A program made the position numbers and the translations under genes. The notes beneath the pieces were generated by a model. It ran no database searches. It was not told the origin of the DNA and saw only the letters and a list, made by a program, of their open reading frames with translations. This document shows, in pieces, positions 26,745 to 38,639 of a stretch of 64,000 nucleotides of DNA (positions are counted from its first letter, which is position 1; each line of letters starts with the position of its first letter). Location: positions 46,293,781 through 46,357,780 of the forward strand of contig OX453273.1 of NCBI GenBank assembly GCA_949710005.1. Reading direction: 5' to 3'. The stretch comes from Ricordea florida (Eukaryota > Cnidaria > Anthozoa > Corallimorpharia > Ricordeidae).

Positions 26745-29527
26745 ACGAGTTAAAAAGGACTAGACTGAAGGGTCGGTAGTTTTCCTGGATTGTGAAGAGG
26801 CAAATCAAAGGACCTCTTAATATATGCCATAGCCCGATAGTGGCGATAGACGCATTTTTCCACGTGATTACTTTGCGACTAGGTTGATGTAATGAAGGCG
26901 CGGCTAGTGCCCCTAGTGCCCGGCTAGTGCGCGGCTAGTGCGCGGCTAGTGCGCGGGAGGTGGGACTAAATTTGCGTGGACTACTGTACAGAGAAACAGC
27001 GAACTAAAATAACTTCGATTGTACTAGACAGGACACTGATACAACACGTGCACAGGACATCAACACAAAATTAGCTTTGCAGCGTTCGCCTGCGTCGAAC
27101 GCAATTATGGTCCACATTCCGCTTCTTGATTCATTTCCATTGCACGTTCCATAACTGTGCGGGAAGCCTTCAGGTTGGTGTTCCTGGGGTTAGGTCACGA
27201 GATCCATAAAAAGCAACACAATTTGTTACATAACTTTACCGATGACAAATTCACGTGTACGTGACACGTGCAACATTCAGACGAAATATATGAGCAACAA
27301 GCGCCAGTTCTTGGACAAACAGTAAACTGTTTGCCACCCAAAGACACCATTTACACAGCTGAATACTGAGACAACAGCTAATGAGAGATTTCCCATTTTA
27401 TCGTGACTATCCGAAACAGCGGATATCGACAGGCGTCTCTTGCAAATTTGTATGTTGTTGTGAACTATGTTGACATGGTTGAACAAAATAAAATTTGCAA
27501 AACTATAGTTTAATTACCTGCAACTCAGTGCCATAGCTGTTTTGATTGTAGTTTTCACATTGATCAAATCTGTAACCAACGGTTAATCAATCAGTCAGTT
27601 AACCTGCCATCATTTCCACTTGTTCTTTTCAACGCAAAACCATTAACTGATCATGAGGAAACAAATGTTCCTTGGCATTAAGTGAGCCGAGGAAGCATAA
27701 TTCGCTACATCATGGACAACTGAAGTAATACAAAAGTGTATAACTATTACTAACACACTGTTAACTAAACAAATAAATAACGCATATGTAATGTCTGAAC
27801 AAAAACACGTCACAGGGGAAGTAAAATAGATTACAATGATCACGGAGTGAAAAACGCTAAATAATCCAAGCAAAAATGAAGTTGTAAGTGAAGAACTGTT
27901 CTTTAAACATCAAGTAATGAGTTACCAATGCCTCATAAGCGTGTTACAACCCAGGTTTTATAAGCCTCCTGGTTTCTTCTGGGCTCTCTTGTCTGCATAA
28001 AATATTATTAATCATTTATGTAATGCATTTGAATCTGACTTAGTAAATAAAACAAACTGAAGTGAACTGAACTGACGTTAGTTTCTCATTTAATTCTCTT
28101 CTATAGTCTTTCTCAGTCATCAGTTCTTAGTTCGCAATAAGTCCAGTGGAATTTAGTTTATCTATGATATTGCTTTTTTCGCCTCCTTGTGGTTGCTCAT
28201 GTTTGAGAAACCATTGCGAATGTTTTTAATGTTCGCGCCACACTGGATTAAGAACTTGGCACAGTCAAACTCTCCTTCTAAAACAGCTAGATCCAGGGGA
28301 GATATCCCTCTTTGATAAACATCAACATCGGCTCCCATTTGTACCAAGAATTCCACACACTCTAAACTGCCGCTAGCAGCTCCGTGGTGCAAAGGATAGA
28401 AACCATCTTGTCCTGGTTTGTTTAAGTCTAAGTCCAAAGTGTTGAGCAATAACTTCACCAAAGAAACATTGTTTTCCAAGACTGCACAGTGGAAAAGCCT
28501 GAGAAAATCCGATGCAGAAGAGGCTGGTTTTTGAAGATAGTCCCCCTGTTTGCTTGATAGCTGAGCCATATTTCCTTAGCAGTACGACTTTCTAATCTCT
28601 TGTTGGCGATGGTTTTCAGCTAAATTATAGACTGGCTGAGTCATAGCAGCAGTAAAAACGTTTGAGTTACCTCAAGCAATGCGTGATAATAAATGTGAGC
28701 ATGAGCTTCGTTTAGTTATCTTATAAGCAAACGACCTTATTTGACCTCACATGTGATTTTTAGCCATTCTTTTTGTGCGTGGATAAAGTATCAGGAAATC
28801 TCGAAGTTTTCCTGCTGATAAAAGAGGAGGGAAAATTTGCTTTGTAACAGATTCATTTAGCATTGCCCGGAACCATCAAAGATAATCTTGCGTGGCCCTC
28901 TTGCTCGTGAACTTTCTGGGAATTATTAAGATAAGTTAGCAACGATGTTGACATTTAAAATCTCAACAATTTTTAAAATATTTTCAGATCTTAAACCATC
29001 AGTAAGCGGTCAGGAGATGTTTAAATCAATAAATATTGCCTTTCAAAAGCGTTCCGTTATCTTTCATCATCAAGGATATTAAAATTCAAGAATTCCACTC
29101 GAGTGAACAACTATCTGTGTCCATTTAGTTATATTTTAGACACATGGGCGGACAAGACAGTGCTGATAAAGGTTCCTGTCTGAAAAAGAAAACAGGTTTT
29201 GAATAACCTATCTTAATATTTTAAGTCCAACACACTTGATTTTTCCCTCAAGACCCTTTCTGGAAATTCGGAAATTAGTAAATTGACCAGCATTTTAATT
29301 CATTTGTTCTTGACAAACAAATGCTACTAATAGCGAGGATCGGCCCACTGTGAACAAATAAATATTCCTCCTGCGCAGCTATGATTAAATTGTCAATCAA
29401 TTGATATGTACAGTAATATCAATGGCTGCCTTCTGGTTTGTAGCTTTAAGGCTTGTTGATTTCAGCATTCTTGGCAGGTTTAGATCTACCATCAATAGGC
29501 AGCTTAAAGGATAGAATAGCAAACTAC
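26745..29527. repeat. Segmental duplication, unit A
   Basis: Homologous, in the same orientation, to 31378-31693 plus 34064-36583. It begins at TTAAAAAGGACTAGACTGAAG and ends at AGAATAGCAAACTACT, where a SINE follows. It contains ankyrin gene A. A short GC-rich tandem (GCGGCTAGTGC) at 26895-26950 is expanded only here. Confidence 0.8.
28162..28569 (-). CDS. Ankyrin-repeat protein, copy A
   Basis: A single-exon frame of 135 codons. N-terminal 30 residues: MAQLSSKQGDYLQKPASS. Three ankyrin repeats follow: about residues 28-55 (FHCAVLENNVSLVKLLL), 56-90 (DGFYPLHHGAASGSLECVEF) and 91-122 (RGISPLDLAVLEGEFDCAKF). The C-terminus diverges from the other copies. Ankyrin proteins of this size act as binding adaptors; the partner is unknown. 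The 5' part and the start region match copy C, whereas the flanks match copy B. Confidence 0.75.
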   Translation of the reverse strand: MAQLSSKQGDYLQKPASSASDFLRLFHCAVLENNVSLVKLLLNTLDLDLNKPGQDGFYPLHHGAASGSLECVEFLVQMGADVDVYQRGISPLDLAVLEGEFDCAKFLIQCGANIKNIRNGFSNMSNHKEAKKAIS

Positions 29528-29532
29528 TTGGG

Positions 29533-29656
29533 GGAGTAGAGTTGGTGCAGTGGTGAGAGCGCTCGCCTTCCACCGGTTCGATTCCCGGCCCCGGCGTCAC
29601 ATGTGGGCTGAGTTTGTTGGTTCTCTACTCTGCTCCGAGAAGTTTTTCTCCGACTT
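29533..29656 (+). mobile_element. tRNA-derived SINE, truncated copy
   Basis: Same family as 25437 (A box TTGGTGCAGTGG, B box GGTTCGATTCC, body TCTACTCTGCTCCGAGA). About 11 bp between the boxes are deleted. The 3' half is missing where the LINE at 29657 begins. Confidence 0.8.
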
Positions 29657-31165
29657 TAATTTATAGCTCTCTCTATGAGGTATTCTTTTAACAAAGTCTT
29701 GAATGCAGAGTAATTTATAAGTTGTGTGAGTTGATGGGGAAGGGAGTTCCATAGTTTTGGTCCTAGGTGGAGGATTGTGAACTGTTTAATATTTGTTCTG
29801 CAGAATTGTGGCCGGCAACAAAGTAACAAAGATGGTGTAATAACAAAGATGGTGTTGAAAGTATTAGGAAGGAGGTTAGTTTGGTATGAATACATAAAAC
29901 AAGCAACAAAGAACGCGTTCATGTTAAAAATATCTAGGATATTATGAGTGCGATAAAGAGGTGAAGTATGGACAAGCATTCTGACGATGGGTTTCTGTAG
30001 GTGAAGAAGCCTATTTAAAGTGACTGGATACGTTGAGCACCACACAATGTTACAGTTGTTAAGATAAGGGTAAACGAATGTGTAGTATAAGGATAACAAC
30101 GATTTGGAAGAGAGAAAAAAGCGAGATTTACTTATGATTCCGATAGTCTACTACCTTTTCCGCTACACCACTAATATGTTATTTCCAAGAAAGATGCTAA
30201 TCTAATAAAACACTAAGAGACTTTGTCACTTCAACCTGTTGTACGGGAATATTATTTAGCACAATTATATCATTAACAGTCATAGGTCTTTGCCTAGGTC
30301 GGAAAAGAATATAGTTTGTTTTCCTGACATTAAGTGATAATTTATTTGCCTTAAACCATTCAGCTATTTTTGCTCATTCACAATTCAAAACACGTATTAG
30401 CGGATTGGGATCTTTATGAGAATAGAAAAGACTAGTATCATCAGCAAATAAAAAAGTCTTTAACAGATTAGATGCATTGGGAATGTCATTAATATAAATA
30501 ATAAATAAGGGAGGTCCTAAAATCGATCCTTGGGGAATATAATACGATTGGTTCCAGTGGAGAGCAAACTGAAGTAAACTGTACAAACTGTTTCCTATTT
30601 GTCAAATAGCTATTGATCCAATCAAGAGGGTGTCCTCTAATAGCGTAGTGGTCAAGCTTGTTGAGCAGTACATGATGATCAATAGTGTCAAAAGCTTTCG
30701 AAAGGTCTAAGAAAACCCCTGCGGTCGTCTCTCTATTGTCAATGGCAGAAGAAATGTTATTAACCAATTGAATCAACGCCATTGACGTAGAGTGACTTCT
30801 ACGAAATCCAAACTGGTTATTATAAAGAAGATTATGATCTGTTAAGTAATTATACATACGATTGTAAACCACTTTTTCGTAAAGTTTGAAAAAGGCTGGA
30901 AGAATAGAGATGGGACGATAATTTCTAGCTTATCTGGATCACCAGTTTTAAAGATAGGGCCGAGAACTTTTGCGATTTTGAGTGCATCAGGAGAACAGCC
31001 GCTTGCTAAAGATAGGTTAATAATTTCAGTTAAAGGTTTAACAATAATGTCGATACTGAGTTTAATGACTCTCATTTGAATGTTGTCCACTCCAGGAGTT
31101 TTATAAGAGTTAAAATTATGAACTATGCCTTTACGTTCATTAGCTGAGAGAGGGTGAAGTCCCAA
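29657..31165 (-). mobile_element. Degenerate CR1/L2-type LINE, reverse transcriptase region
   Basis: Four frames in order carry RT blocks: GVDNIQMRVIKLS (31165-30842), NQFGFRRSHST and [13 protein letters not shown] (30872-30489), PQGSILGPPLFIIYINDIP and FADDTS (30586-30374), and the C-terminal thumb region LGPKLWNSLPHQL (30099-29656). Several frameshifts and a gap at 30100-30370 make it inactive. The 5' endonuclease part is missing. Confidence 0.85.
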
Positions 31166-31663
31166 AGGTGGGTGTACGTGTGGATTGGCTTAAAAAAAAA
31201 CATATCATGTGACCAAAATGAAGTGTCATTCATCTTAAATTTTCTTGCTTTATAACATGGCTCTCATAAATTTGATGCATTTTTTTGGTATGAGACCACC
31301 ATACGACTTTTTTGATCATCTTTTTTATTTAAACTAGGAGTAATCGTGGATTAGAAAGTGCGCTTGATATAGGCAGGAACGATTGACGGTCGTTAATAAA
31401 GCGTCATCGTGGGTTAAAAAGGATTAGACTGAAGGGTGGGTAGCTTTCCTGGATTGTGACAGTGGTAAATGTGGACCTCTTAATACCTGCCACAGCCCGA
31501 TCGAAGCGACAGACAAGTTTTTCCACGCGATTACTTGCATTTAAGCGAGGTCGATATAATGAAGACGTGCCTAGTGCCCCTAAAAAATATTCGGAGGTGG
31601 TGGGACTAAATTTGCGTCAACTACTGTACAGAGAAACAGCGAACTCAAAGAACATTTCTTTTG

Positions 31664-31693
31664 CACTTAACAGGACACACAACACGTGTGTAA
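31664..31693. repeat. 30-bp target-site duplication, left copy
   Basis: Begins CACTTAACAGGACACACAAC and is identical to 34034-34063. It flanks the nested LINE insertion. Confidence 0.85.
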
Positions 31694-34033
31694 CTCTCTT
31701 TTCAACTTTATTGGTCACAAAAATTACAATATAATTAAAAGAAGAAAAGGACCAATAGGAATTGCGCGAACGGGAAAATAAAGTTACCCATGCGAGGAGC
31801 AACCCTAAAAGCTAGTAAAAATGGTGATAGAAAATCTTAAATTGATAAAAAATTATAATAAATGTAATAATTACTTATAGTAAAAAATTATAGTTAAAAC
31901 TAATTAATTACTTACAGTTTATTTATTTATTTATTTAGTCACTCACAAAACTTACACAACAAGAACAAAAGGTGTTAATTAAATTATAAAATTAATGTGA
32001 CAAGGAACCCTAACGAAGCTTGAAGCTTATATTAATAGGCTTCCTTTAACTACTAATGAACTAAATTCATGGCTGAGTGCAGAGTGAGCAAGATCGGAAA
32101 ATTAAACAACAGATCGGCTATCAGTGAGATAATTCTTTAGATTTTTTTTAAAAACAGATATAGAGGGAGAACTAATTAGTAAAACAGGCAACGAATTCCA
32201 GATTTTAGGTCCTCGGTAAAGGATACTGAATTGCTTTATATTTGTTCTACAAAAATGAGGTCTATACTGAGAGGCTAGTCGAGTTTCGTATTGATGGACT
32301 TGATTACTTCTTAAGAACAAGTCATGAAAGCTATTAGGCAAAAGATTATGGTGATAAGAATACATAAAGGTAGATACAGAAAATGAATTAATACTAAATA
32401 TGTCAAGGACTTTAAGCTGGCTAAATAAAGGGGCGGTATTTGCTAGATAGTGAGCTTTTGTTATGAGTCGCACTAGACGCTTTTGCAAAAGGTAAATACA
32501 GTTTAGATTGGAACAGTAGGTGGAGGACCAGGCGACATTACAGTATGTTAAGAAGGGATATACAAGAGAGTAATACAAGGTCATCAAAGTTTCTGATGAT
32601 AGGTAAAAGCGGGCTTTCGCAATGATTCCTACACTTTTTGAAATTTTCTTTGAGACGAAATCAATATGTGGTTTCCAAGAGAGATGCTGGTCAAAAAAAA
32701 CACCTAAAAATTTTGTCTCCGTGACTTGCTTGATCACAGTATTTTCAGTAAGAGGGACATTAACATTAACTTTCTTTTGTCTTGGATGAAAAATCATAAA
32801 ATTTGTTTTAGTCAGATTTAGAGATAACTTATTCACTTTAAGCCAAATAACTATTTTTGCAAGTTCATTGTTAACAATAGATACGAGGTGGTTGGCCTCT
32901 TTATGGGAACAAAAGATACTTGTGTCATCAGCAAACAGTAAAGATTGAGTAAGACTAGAGACATTAGGAAGATCATTAATGTAAATAATAAGCAAAAGAG
33001 GTCCAAGAATTGAGCCCTGTGGGACGCCACATAAAATTTTCCGCGGATAAGATCGATGGGACCCAAACTGAACAAATTGAGTCCGTTCGTCAAGATGGAG
33101 TTTTGATCCACGCCAAAGCAATATCCCGAACACCATAGTGTTGCAGTTTTTGACACAATATTTCATGATTAATAGTATCAAACGCCTTAGAAAGATCTAT
33201 GAAGATGCCTAAACTTTTTCATTTCTATCGATAGCAGATGATATGTTATTGATCAAGTCAATTAACGCAAAAGCAGTCGAACGATTATTACGGAATCCAA
33301 ATTGTTTCGAGTATAAAATATTATGCAAATTTAAGAAATTAATCAGTCGGTTGTACATGACTTTTTCAAATAGTTTAGAAAAGGCTCGAAGAATTGATAT
33401 TGGCCTGTAATTACTAAAAAGTGTTGGGTCATCTGCCTTAAAAACTGGAATCACTTTGGCTATTTTGAGAGATTCAGGAAACACACCAGTTAAAAACAAG
33501 ATGCGGATAATATTAGTCACAGAAAATTAAGAGCGGTGGCAAAGGCAGTTACGGGAGAGGAACCAGGTGCAGGGTATGTCAATATCATTGGTAGTCACCA
33601 GTACTGTAAAATAAGTGGCGTGCAGAAAATATTTGAATAAACTTGGGCTAGAAAATTTGTCTTGAGGGGCGAGATTACAGATAGTGTTCCAAGGCTTTAA
33701 ATTCTATTGAAAAAAGAAGCTTGAAAAGTTGCGGTTTTACAGTAAGCAGGTTTTAGTACGAGGGTGGGGTTCTTAGAGCGGGACCGGCCATGTGTGGTAA
33801 AAGTCACATATCGTTCAATATTTAGCTCAGTATATCCAGAAATACAGTTATAGAGAATTAAAAGATCTCTCAGTTCCCTATCATATGTAAGTGGTAGCAA
33901 GCGAAGAGTCAGCAATCGTTGTTTGGAGGACATCTCGCCGATTCTAGTTCTCAGTATCCAGCGAGTGGCGCGCCTCTGGACTCTTTCTAAGATTGTTCTC
34001 AAATTGACACTAGCAGGAGACCAAACTTCTGGA
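31694..34033 (-). mobile_element. LINE A insertion containing a second LINE
   Basis: The insert is bounded by the exact 30-bp duplication. Its 5' side on the minus strand (34030-33697) encodes a LINE C-terminal region with RTILERVQRRATRWI and LPLTYDRELRDLLILYN. Its 3' side (about 31915-31694) is an untranslated tail with AATAAA 15 bp from the end. Between them sits LINE B (about 31916-33520), so LINE A appears split by LINE B. Confidence 0.7.
31916..33520 (-). mobile_element. LINE B, CR1/L2-type reverse transcriptase, 5' truncated
   Basis: Frame 1 (33520-33209) holds KIAKVIPVFK, NYRPISIL and KQFGFRNNRST. Frame 2 (33181-32102, 359 codons) holds GVPQGSILGPLLLIIYIND, the catalytic FADDTS, the thumb and the C-terminal WNSLP region, and ends at 32102. 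A frameshift separates the two near 33190. The 3' end carries (TTTA)n on the plus strand at 31917-31936, the simple-repeat tail usual for CR1/L2 elements. The apurinic endonuclease is absent. Confidence 0.8.
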
Positions 34034-34063
34034 CACTTAACAGGACACACAACACGTGTGTAA
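34034..34063. repeat. 30-bp target-site duplication, right copy
   Basis: Identical to 31664-31693. Confidence 0.85.
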
Positions 34064-35220
34064 GACACCATCACAAAGAAAGCTTTGCGTTCTCCTGCGT
34101 CGAACACAGTTATAGTTCCACATTCCGCTTCTTGATTCATTTCCATTGCACGTTCCATATCTGTGCGGGAAGCTTTTCACGGTAGGTGTTCCTGGGGTTA
34201 GGTCACGAGATCCCTAAAAAGCAACACAATTTGTTACATAACATTACCGATGACAAATTCACGTGTACATTGCACGTGCAACATTCAGACGAAATATATG
34301 AGCAACAAGCGTTCTTGAACAAACAGTAAACTGAGATGCCACTCAAAGACGCATTTACACGGCTGAATAAGACAACAGCTAATGAGAGATTTCGCATTTT
34401 ATTGTGACTGTCCGAGATAGCGGATATCGACAGGCGTCTCTTGTAAATTTGCATGTTGTTGGGAACTATGTTGACATGGTTGAACAAAATAAAATTTGCA
34501 AAACTATAATTCAATTACCTCCAACTGCCATAGCGGTTTTGTTTGTAGTTTTCACATTGAACCCCAGTTTGTTTTAAAAGTTTTACTTTTGTCTACAGGT
34601 TCAACCCTCGTTACCCGATCCCGTGATCAAAACTTCAATCAACAGTCAATCAATCAGTCGGTTAACCCGCCATCATTTCCACTTGTTCTTTTCAACGCAA
34701 AACCAGTAACTGAGAAAACAAGTGTTCCTCGGCATTAAGTGAGCCGAGGAAGCATTTGCTACATGGACACCTGGAGTAATACAAAAGTATATAACTATTA
34801 CTAACACACTGTTAACTAAACAAATACATTTAGCACATTAGTAATAGAACAAAAAAACGTCACAGGGGAAGTAAAATAGATTACAATGATCAACGCTGAA
34901 TGAAGTGAATGAAAACGCTACTGAAAGAAGCCAAGCAAAAATGAAATTGTAAGTAAAGAACTGTTCTTTAAACATCAAGTAATGAGTTACCAATGCCTCA
35001 TAAGCATGTTACAACCCAGGTTTTATAAGCCTCCTGGTTTCTTCTGGGCTCTCTTGACTGCATAAAATCTTATTAATCATTTATGTGATGCATTTGAATC
35101 TGGCTCAGTACTGAAATATAACAAACTGAAGTGAACTGAACTGACGTTAGTTTCTCATTTAATTCTCTTCTATAGTCTTTCTTCATCAGTTCTTAGTTCA
35201 CAATAAGTCCCGAATAGAAT

Positions 35221-35637
35221 TCAGTTTATCTGTGATATTGCTTTTTCCGTCTCCTCGTGGTTGCTCATATTAGAGAAACCATTGCGAATGTTTTTAATGT
35301 TCGCGCCACACTGGATTAAGAACTTGGCACAGTCAAACTCTCCTTCTAAAACAGCTAGATCCAGGGGAGATATCCCTCTTTGATAAACATCAACATCGGC
35401 TCCCATTTGTACCAAGAATTCCACACACTCTAAACTGCCGCTAGCAGCTCCGTGGTGCAAAGGATAGAAACCATCTTGTCCTGGTTTGTTTAAATCCAAA
35501 TCCAATGTGCTTAGCAATAACTTCACCAAAGAAACGTTGTTTTCTAAGACTGCACAGTAAAAGAGAAACTCCGTGGCAGAAGAGGATGCTTTTTGAAGAT
35601 ACTCCTTTCTTCTGTTTGCAATTTGTGGCTGAGACAT
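35221..35637 (-). CDS. Ankyrin-repeat protein, copy B
   Basis: 138 codons, single exon, three ankyrin repeats as in copy A with the central region identical in protein. The N-terminus (MSQPQIANRRKEYLQKASSS) and the Leu-for-Asn changes match copy D rather than A. The C-terminus reads SNHEETEKAI, as in D. Confidence 0.75.
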   Translation of the reverse strand: MSQPQIANRRKEYLQKASSSATEFLFYCAVLENNVSLVKLLLSTLDLDLNKPGQDGFYPLHHGAASGSLECVEFLVQMGADVDVYQRGISPLDLAVLEGEFDCAKFLIQCGANIKNIRNGFSNMSNHEETEKAISQIN

Positions 35638-36583
35638 AGTAGCAGTAAAAACGTTTGAGTTACCTCAAGCGATGCGTGATAATAAATGTGAGCATGAGCT
35701 TCGTTTAGTTATCTTATAAGCAAACGACCTTATTTGACCTCACATGTGATTTTTAGCCATTCTTTTTGTGCGTGGATAAAGTATCAGGAAATCTCGAAGT
35801 TTTCCTGCTGATAAAGGAGGAGAGAAAACTTGCTTCGTAAACAATTCATTTAGCATTGCCCGGAACCATAAAAGATAATCTTGCGTGGCCCCCTTGAAAG
35901 TTAACTTTCTGGGAATTATTTAGATAAGTTAGCAACGATGTTGACATTTAAAATCTCAACAATTTTTAAAATATTTTCAGATCTTAAACCATCAGTAAGC
36001 GGTCACTGAGATGCTTAAATCAATAAATATTGCCTTTCAAAAGCGTTCCGTTATCTTTCATCATCAAGGATATTAAAATTCAAGAACTCCACTCGAGTGA
36101 ACAACTATCTGTGTTCATTAACTATTTATTTATATTTTACACGCATGGGTGGACAGAGACAGTGTTGATAAAAGTTTCCTGTCTGAAAAACTACGGCTCT
36201 AACAAAACAAAAAAACCTAGGTTTGTGATTTAAGTCCAACACACCGTGATTCTTCCTTCAGGACCCTTTCTAGAAATCCGGAAATTAGTAAATTGACCAG
36301 CATTTTAATTCATTTGTTCTTTATCTTTAGCTAAAATGACAAACAAATGCTACTAATAGCGAGGATCGGCCCACTGTGAACCATAGTTAGTAGAGGAGAC
36401 TATGTGTGAACAAATAAATTTTTCCTTTGCGCAGCCGGCTATGGTTCAATTGTCGATCAATTGATATGAACAGTATTAAGCTAAGATTATCCAGTAATAT
36501 CAATGGCTGTCTGGTTTGTGACATTGTTGAGTTCAACATTGTTGCCAGGTTTAGATCTACGATTAATAGAATAGCAAACTACT

Positions 36584-38152
36584 GCAACGAAATCTGCGCG
36601 ATAATGGTAGAATAAAATGGATAATTTCCACTCAAGTTTGAAGATATCGCAGACCGCCCAAATCTCCCAGATCAAAGAGACAGACTCTTGACTTATCGGA
36701 ATGCGGACAAATTCCTGGCTGTGTGCGTGCAATGATTTGCACATAATTCCAAACGACACCGTTTTCTTAAAGGCTTTCCTCCTGAGCGAAATAACCAAAC
36801 AAAACACCGAGAAAAATATTCTGACTTAGACAGTTATAGTTGATGCTACGCTGGCTTGAAATAATGAATGTAACTTGTCAAGCACTGTTCAACTTAAGAT
36901 TTAACGGTAACTGTAGTGGCTTGAGCAATTTACGTCTGGTCATGTGGCGATCTCTATTCCCACCGAATAAGAGAACCACCAGAAAAAATCCAGTAGGCGC
37001 ACAGATTTTACAGCCCGAGAAAAGTTGGAATACATTCGTAGCGCTCAAGGCTTCACTTTTGAAGAACAGATGGTATTAATACCACTGCAAAGCTCAACCA
37101 CAACTTCAATTTCTGTTTTTATAAACCATAGCAGGGAAAACAGTTCGAGGGTTTTGAGTCACCAGCTTTTTTGAAAAGAGAAATAGAAAAACTTTATCAG
37201 AAAAATTCCTTTTAAAATTGAGATTCCTGCTGTTAAGTTCCTCGTTCCTCATTCCCTGTTTCCACCTTCTGATCCAAATCTTAACTTCCAGATCAGGCTG
37301 TTTTATTAGCGCCGGCGGAAAGTGCTGCTTTTCTTCTTTTTTTTGAAAAGCCAGGTTATACAATTCCCTCAACAATTTCCAGCAGTTTATTTTCAGCTGC
37401 GATGATAACTGAAAAAGGAACATACAGCAGATGAAAGTTGACTAAGTTCACCTCTGGAATTCGGAACAACTAACCCTAAAGGCGGACGCTTCCCGATATT
37501 CTTAGAACGCCAATAGCGTCACGGTGAGTTTATTATATAACAATGGCCGCTGTTGTCTCGCACGTGCAACGTGCAACAGCAGACGGGGACTTGACAACAG
37601 TCATATGAGAGCAAATCCGGTCACGAACTACAAAGCTGGGAAGAATCTCGGAGACAAAGGTAGCTAACAGGTTTTAAGGCACTGCATCTTTTCAGAAGGA
37701 CTCTGATAAGAAGAATTGAGTCATCTTGTTTACTCAACAGACAAAGAGACTGGTCTTGCTTTCAGCACTGCATCAACAAATCAATCAATGAAATGTTTAT
37801 ATTTTCACTTTAACCTCCGCTCAAGTACAGGGATAGTGTTTTAAAAATGAAACACTAAATCACTCGACCTATTGACGCGTCCTAAAATTTGAACAAAACT
37901 TGAAGTTAAAGGAAAAGTGCTAAAATCTGAAGTTGGTGAAATGTCGGGATGAACCTGTCCCATCACTGTCTTCAATCATCAAAAAATCTAATTCTTATAA
38001 ATAATCTCCCTCTTACAAAAAAACATGGAAAAATGCAGTTGCTTGAGAATTGCTCGAAAAGACTAGATGTACCCACATCCTTTCTTATTCGACTCGCTCA
38101 GTCTTCGGCCTTTCCCTAGTTGGCACTATGGATCCATCGTCCGCTATTAAGT
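36584..38152. other. No supported gene between ankyrin copies B and C
   Basis: AT-rich sequence with several short frames but no family signature. A GCAACGTGCAACAG repeat word appears near 37562-37580. Confidence 0.35.
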
Positions 38153-38575
38153 TTATCTCTTTGAAATTGCCTCTTTCACCTCGTACTTCTCATAGTAGAG
38201 GCGGATGTTAGGGAAACCATTGCGAATGTTTTTAATGTTCGCGCCACACTGGATTAAGAACTTTGCACAGTCAAACTCTCCTTCTAAAACAGCTAGATCA
38301 AGGGGAGATATCCCTCTTTGATAAACATCAACATCGGCTCCCATTTGTACCAAGAATTCCACACACTCTAAACTGCCGCTAGCAGCTCCGTGGTGCAAAG
38401 GATAGAAACCATCTTGTCCTGGCTTGTTTAAGTCTAAATCCAAAGTGTTGAGCAATAACTTCACCAAAGAAACATTGTTTTCCAAGACTGCACAGTGGAA
38501 GAGCCTGAGAAAATCCGATGCAGAAGAGGCTGGTTTTTGAAGATAGTCCCCCTGTTTGCTTGATAGCTGAGCCAT
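38153..38575 (-). CDS. Ankyrin-repeat protein, copy C
   Basis: 140 codons, single exon, three ankyrin repeats. The first 118 residues are nearly identical to copy A, including the 5' untranslated stretch up to about 38635. The tail is different (PNIRLYYEKYEVKEAI). The downstream flank is unrelated to the A and B flanks. Confidence 0.75.
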   Translation of the reverse strand: MAQLSSKQGDYLQKPASSASDFLRLFHCAVLENNVSLVKLLLNTLDLDLNKPGQDGFYPLHHGAASGSLECVEFLVQMGADVDVYQRGISPLDLAVLEGEFDCAKFLIQCGANIKNIRNGFPNIRLYYEKYEVKEAISKR

Positions 38576-38639
38576 ATTTCCTTAGCAGTACGACTTTCTA
38601 ATCTCTTGTTGGTGATGGTTTTCAACTAAATTATAGACT

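Larger units (their letters stand above)
31378..36583. repeat. Segmental duplication, unit B, interrupted by LINEs
   Basis: Matches unit A (26745-29527) at 31378-31693 and 34064-36583. The match is broken only by the 31694-34033 insertion and its 30-bp duplicated target. It contains ankyrin gene B. Confidence 0.8.

Noticed and set aside
26470..26808. 112-codon frame with repeated ATFFSG.
   Set aside because: Translation of the TCGCGCCAG minisatellite.
31694..34033. Chimeric LINE made by template switching.
   Set aside because: The order of fragments (A coding, B, A tail) is better explained by LINE B inserting into LINE A.
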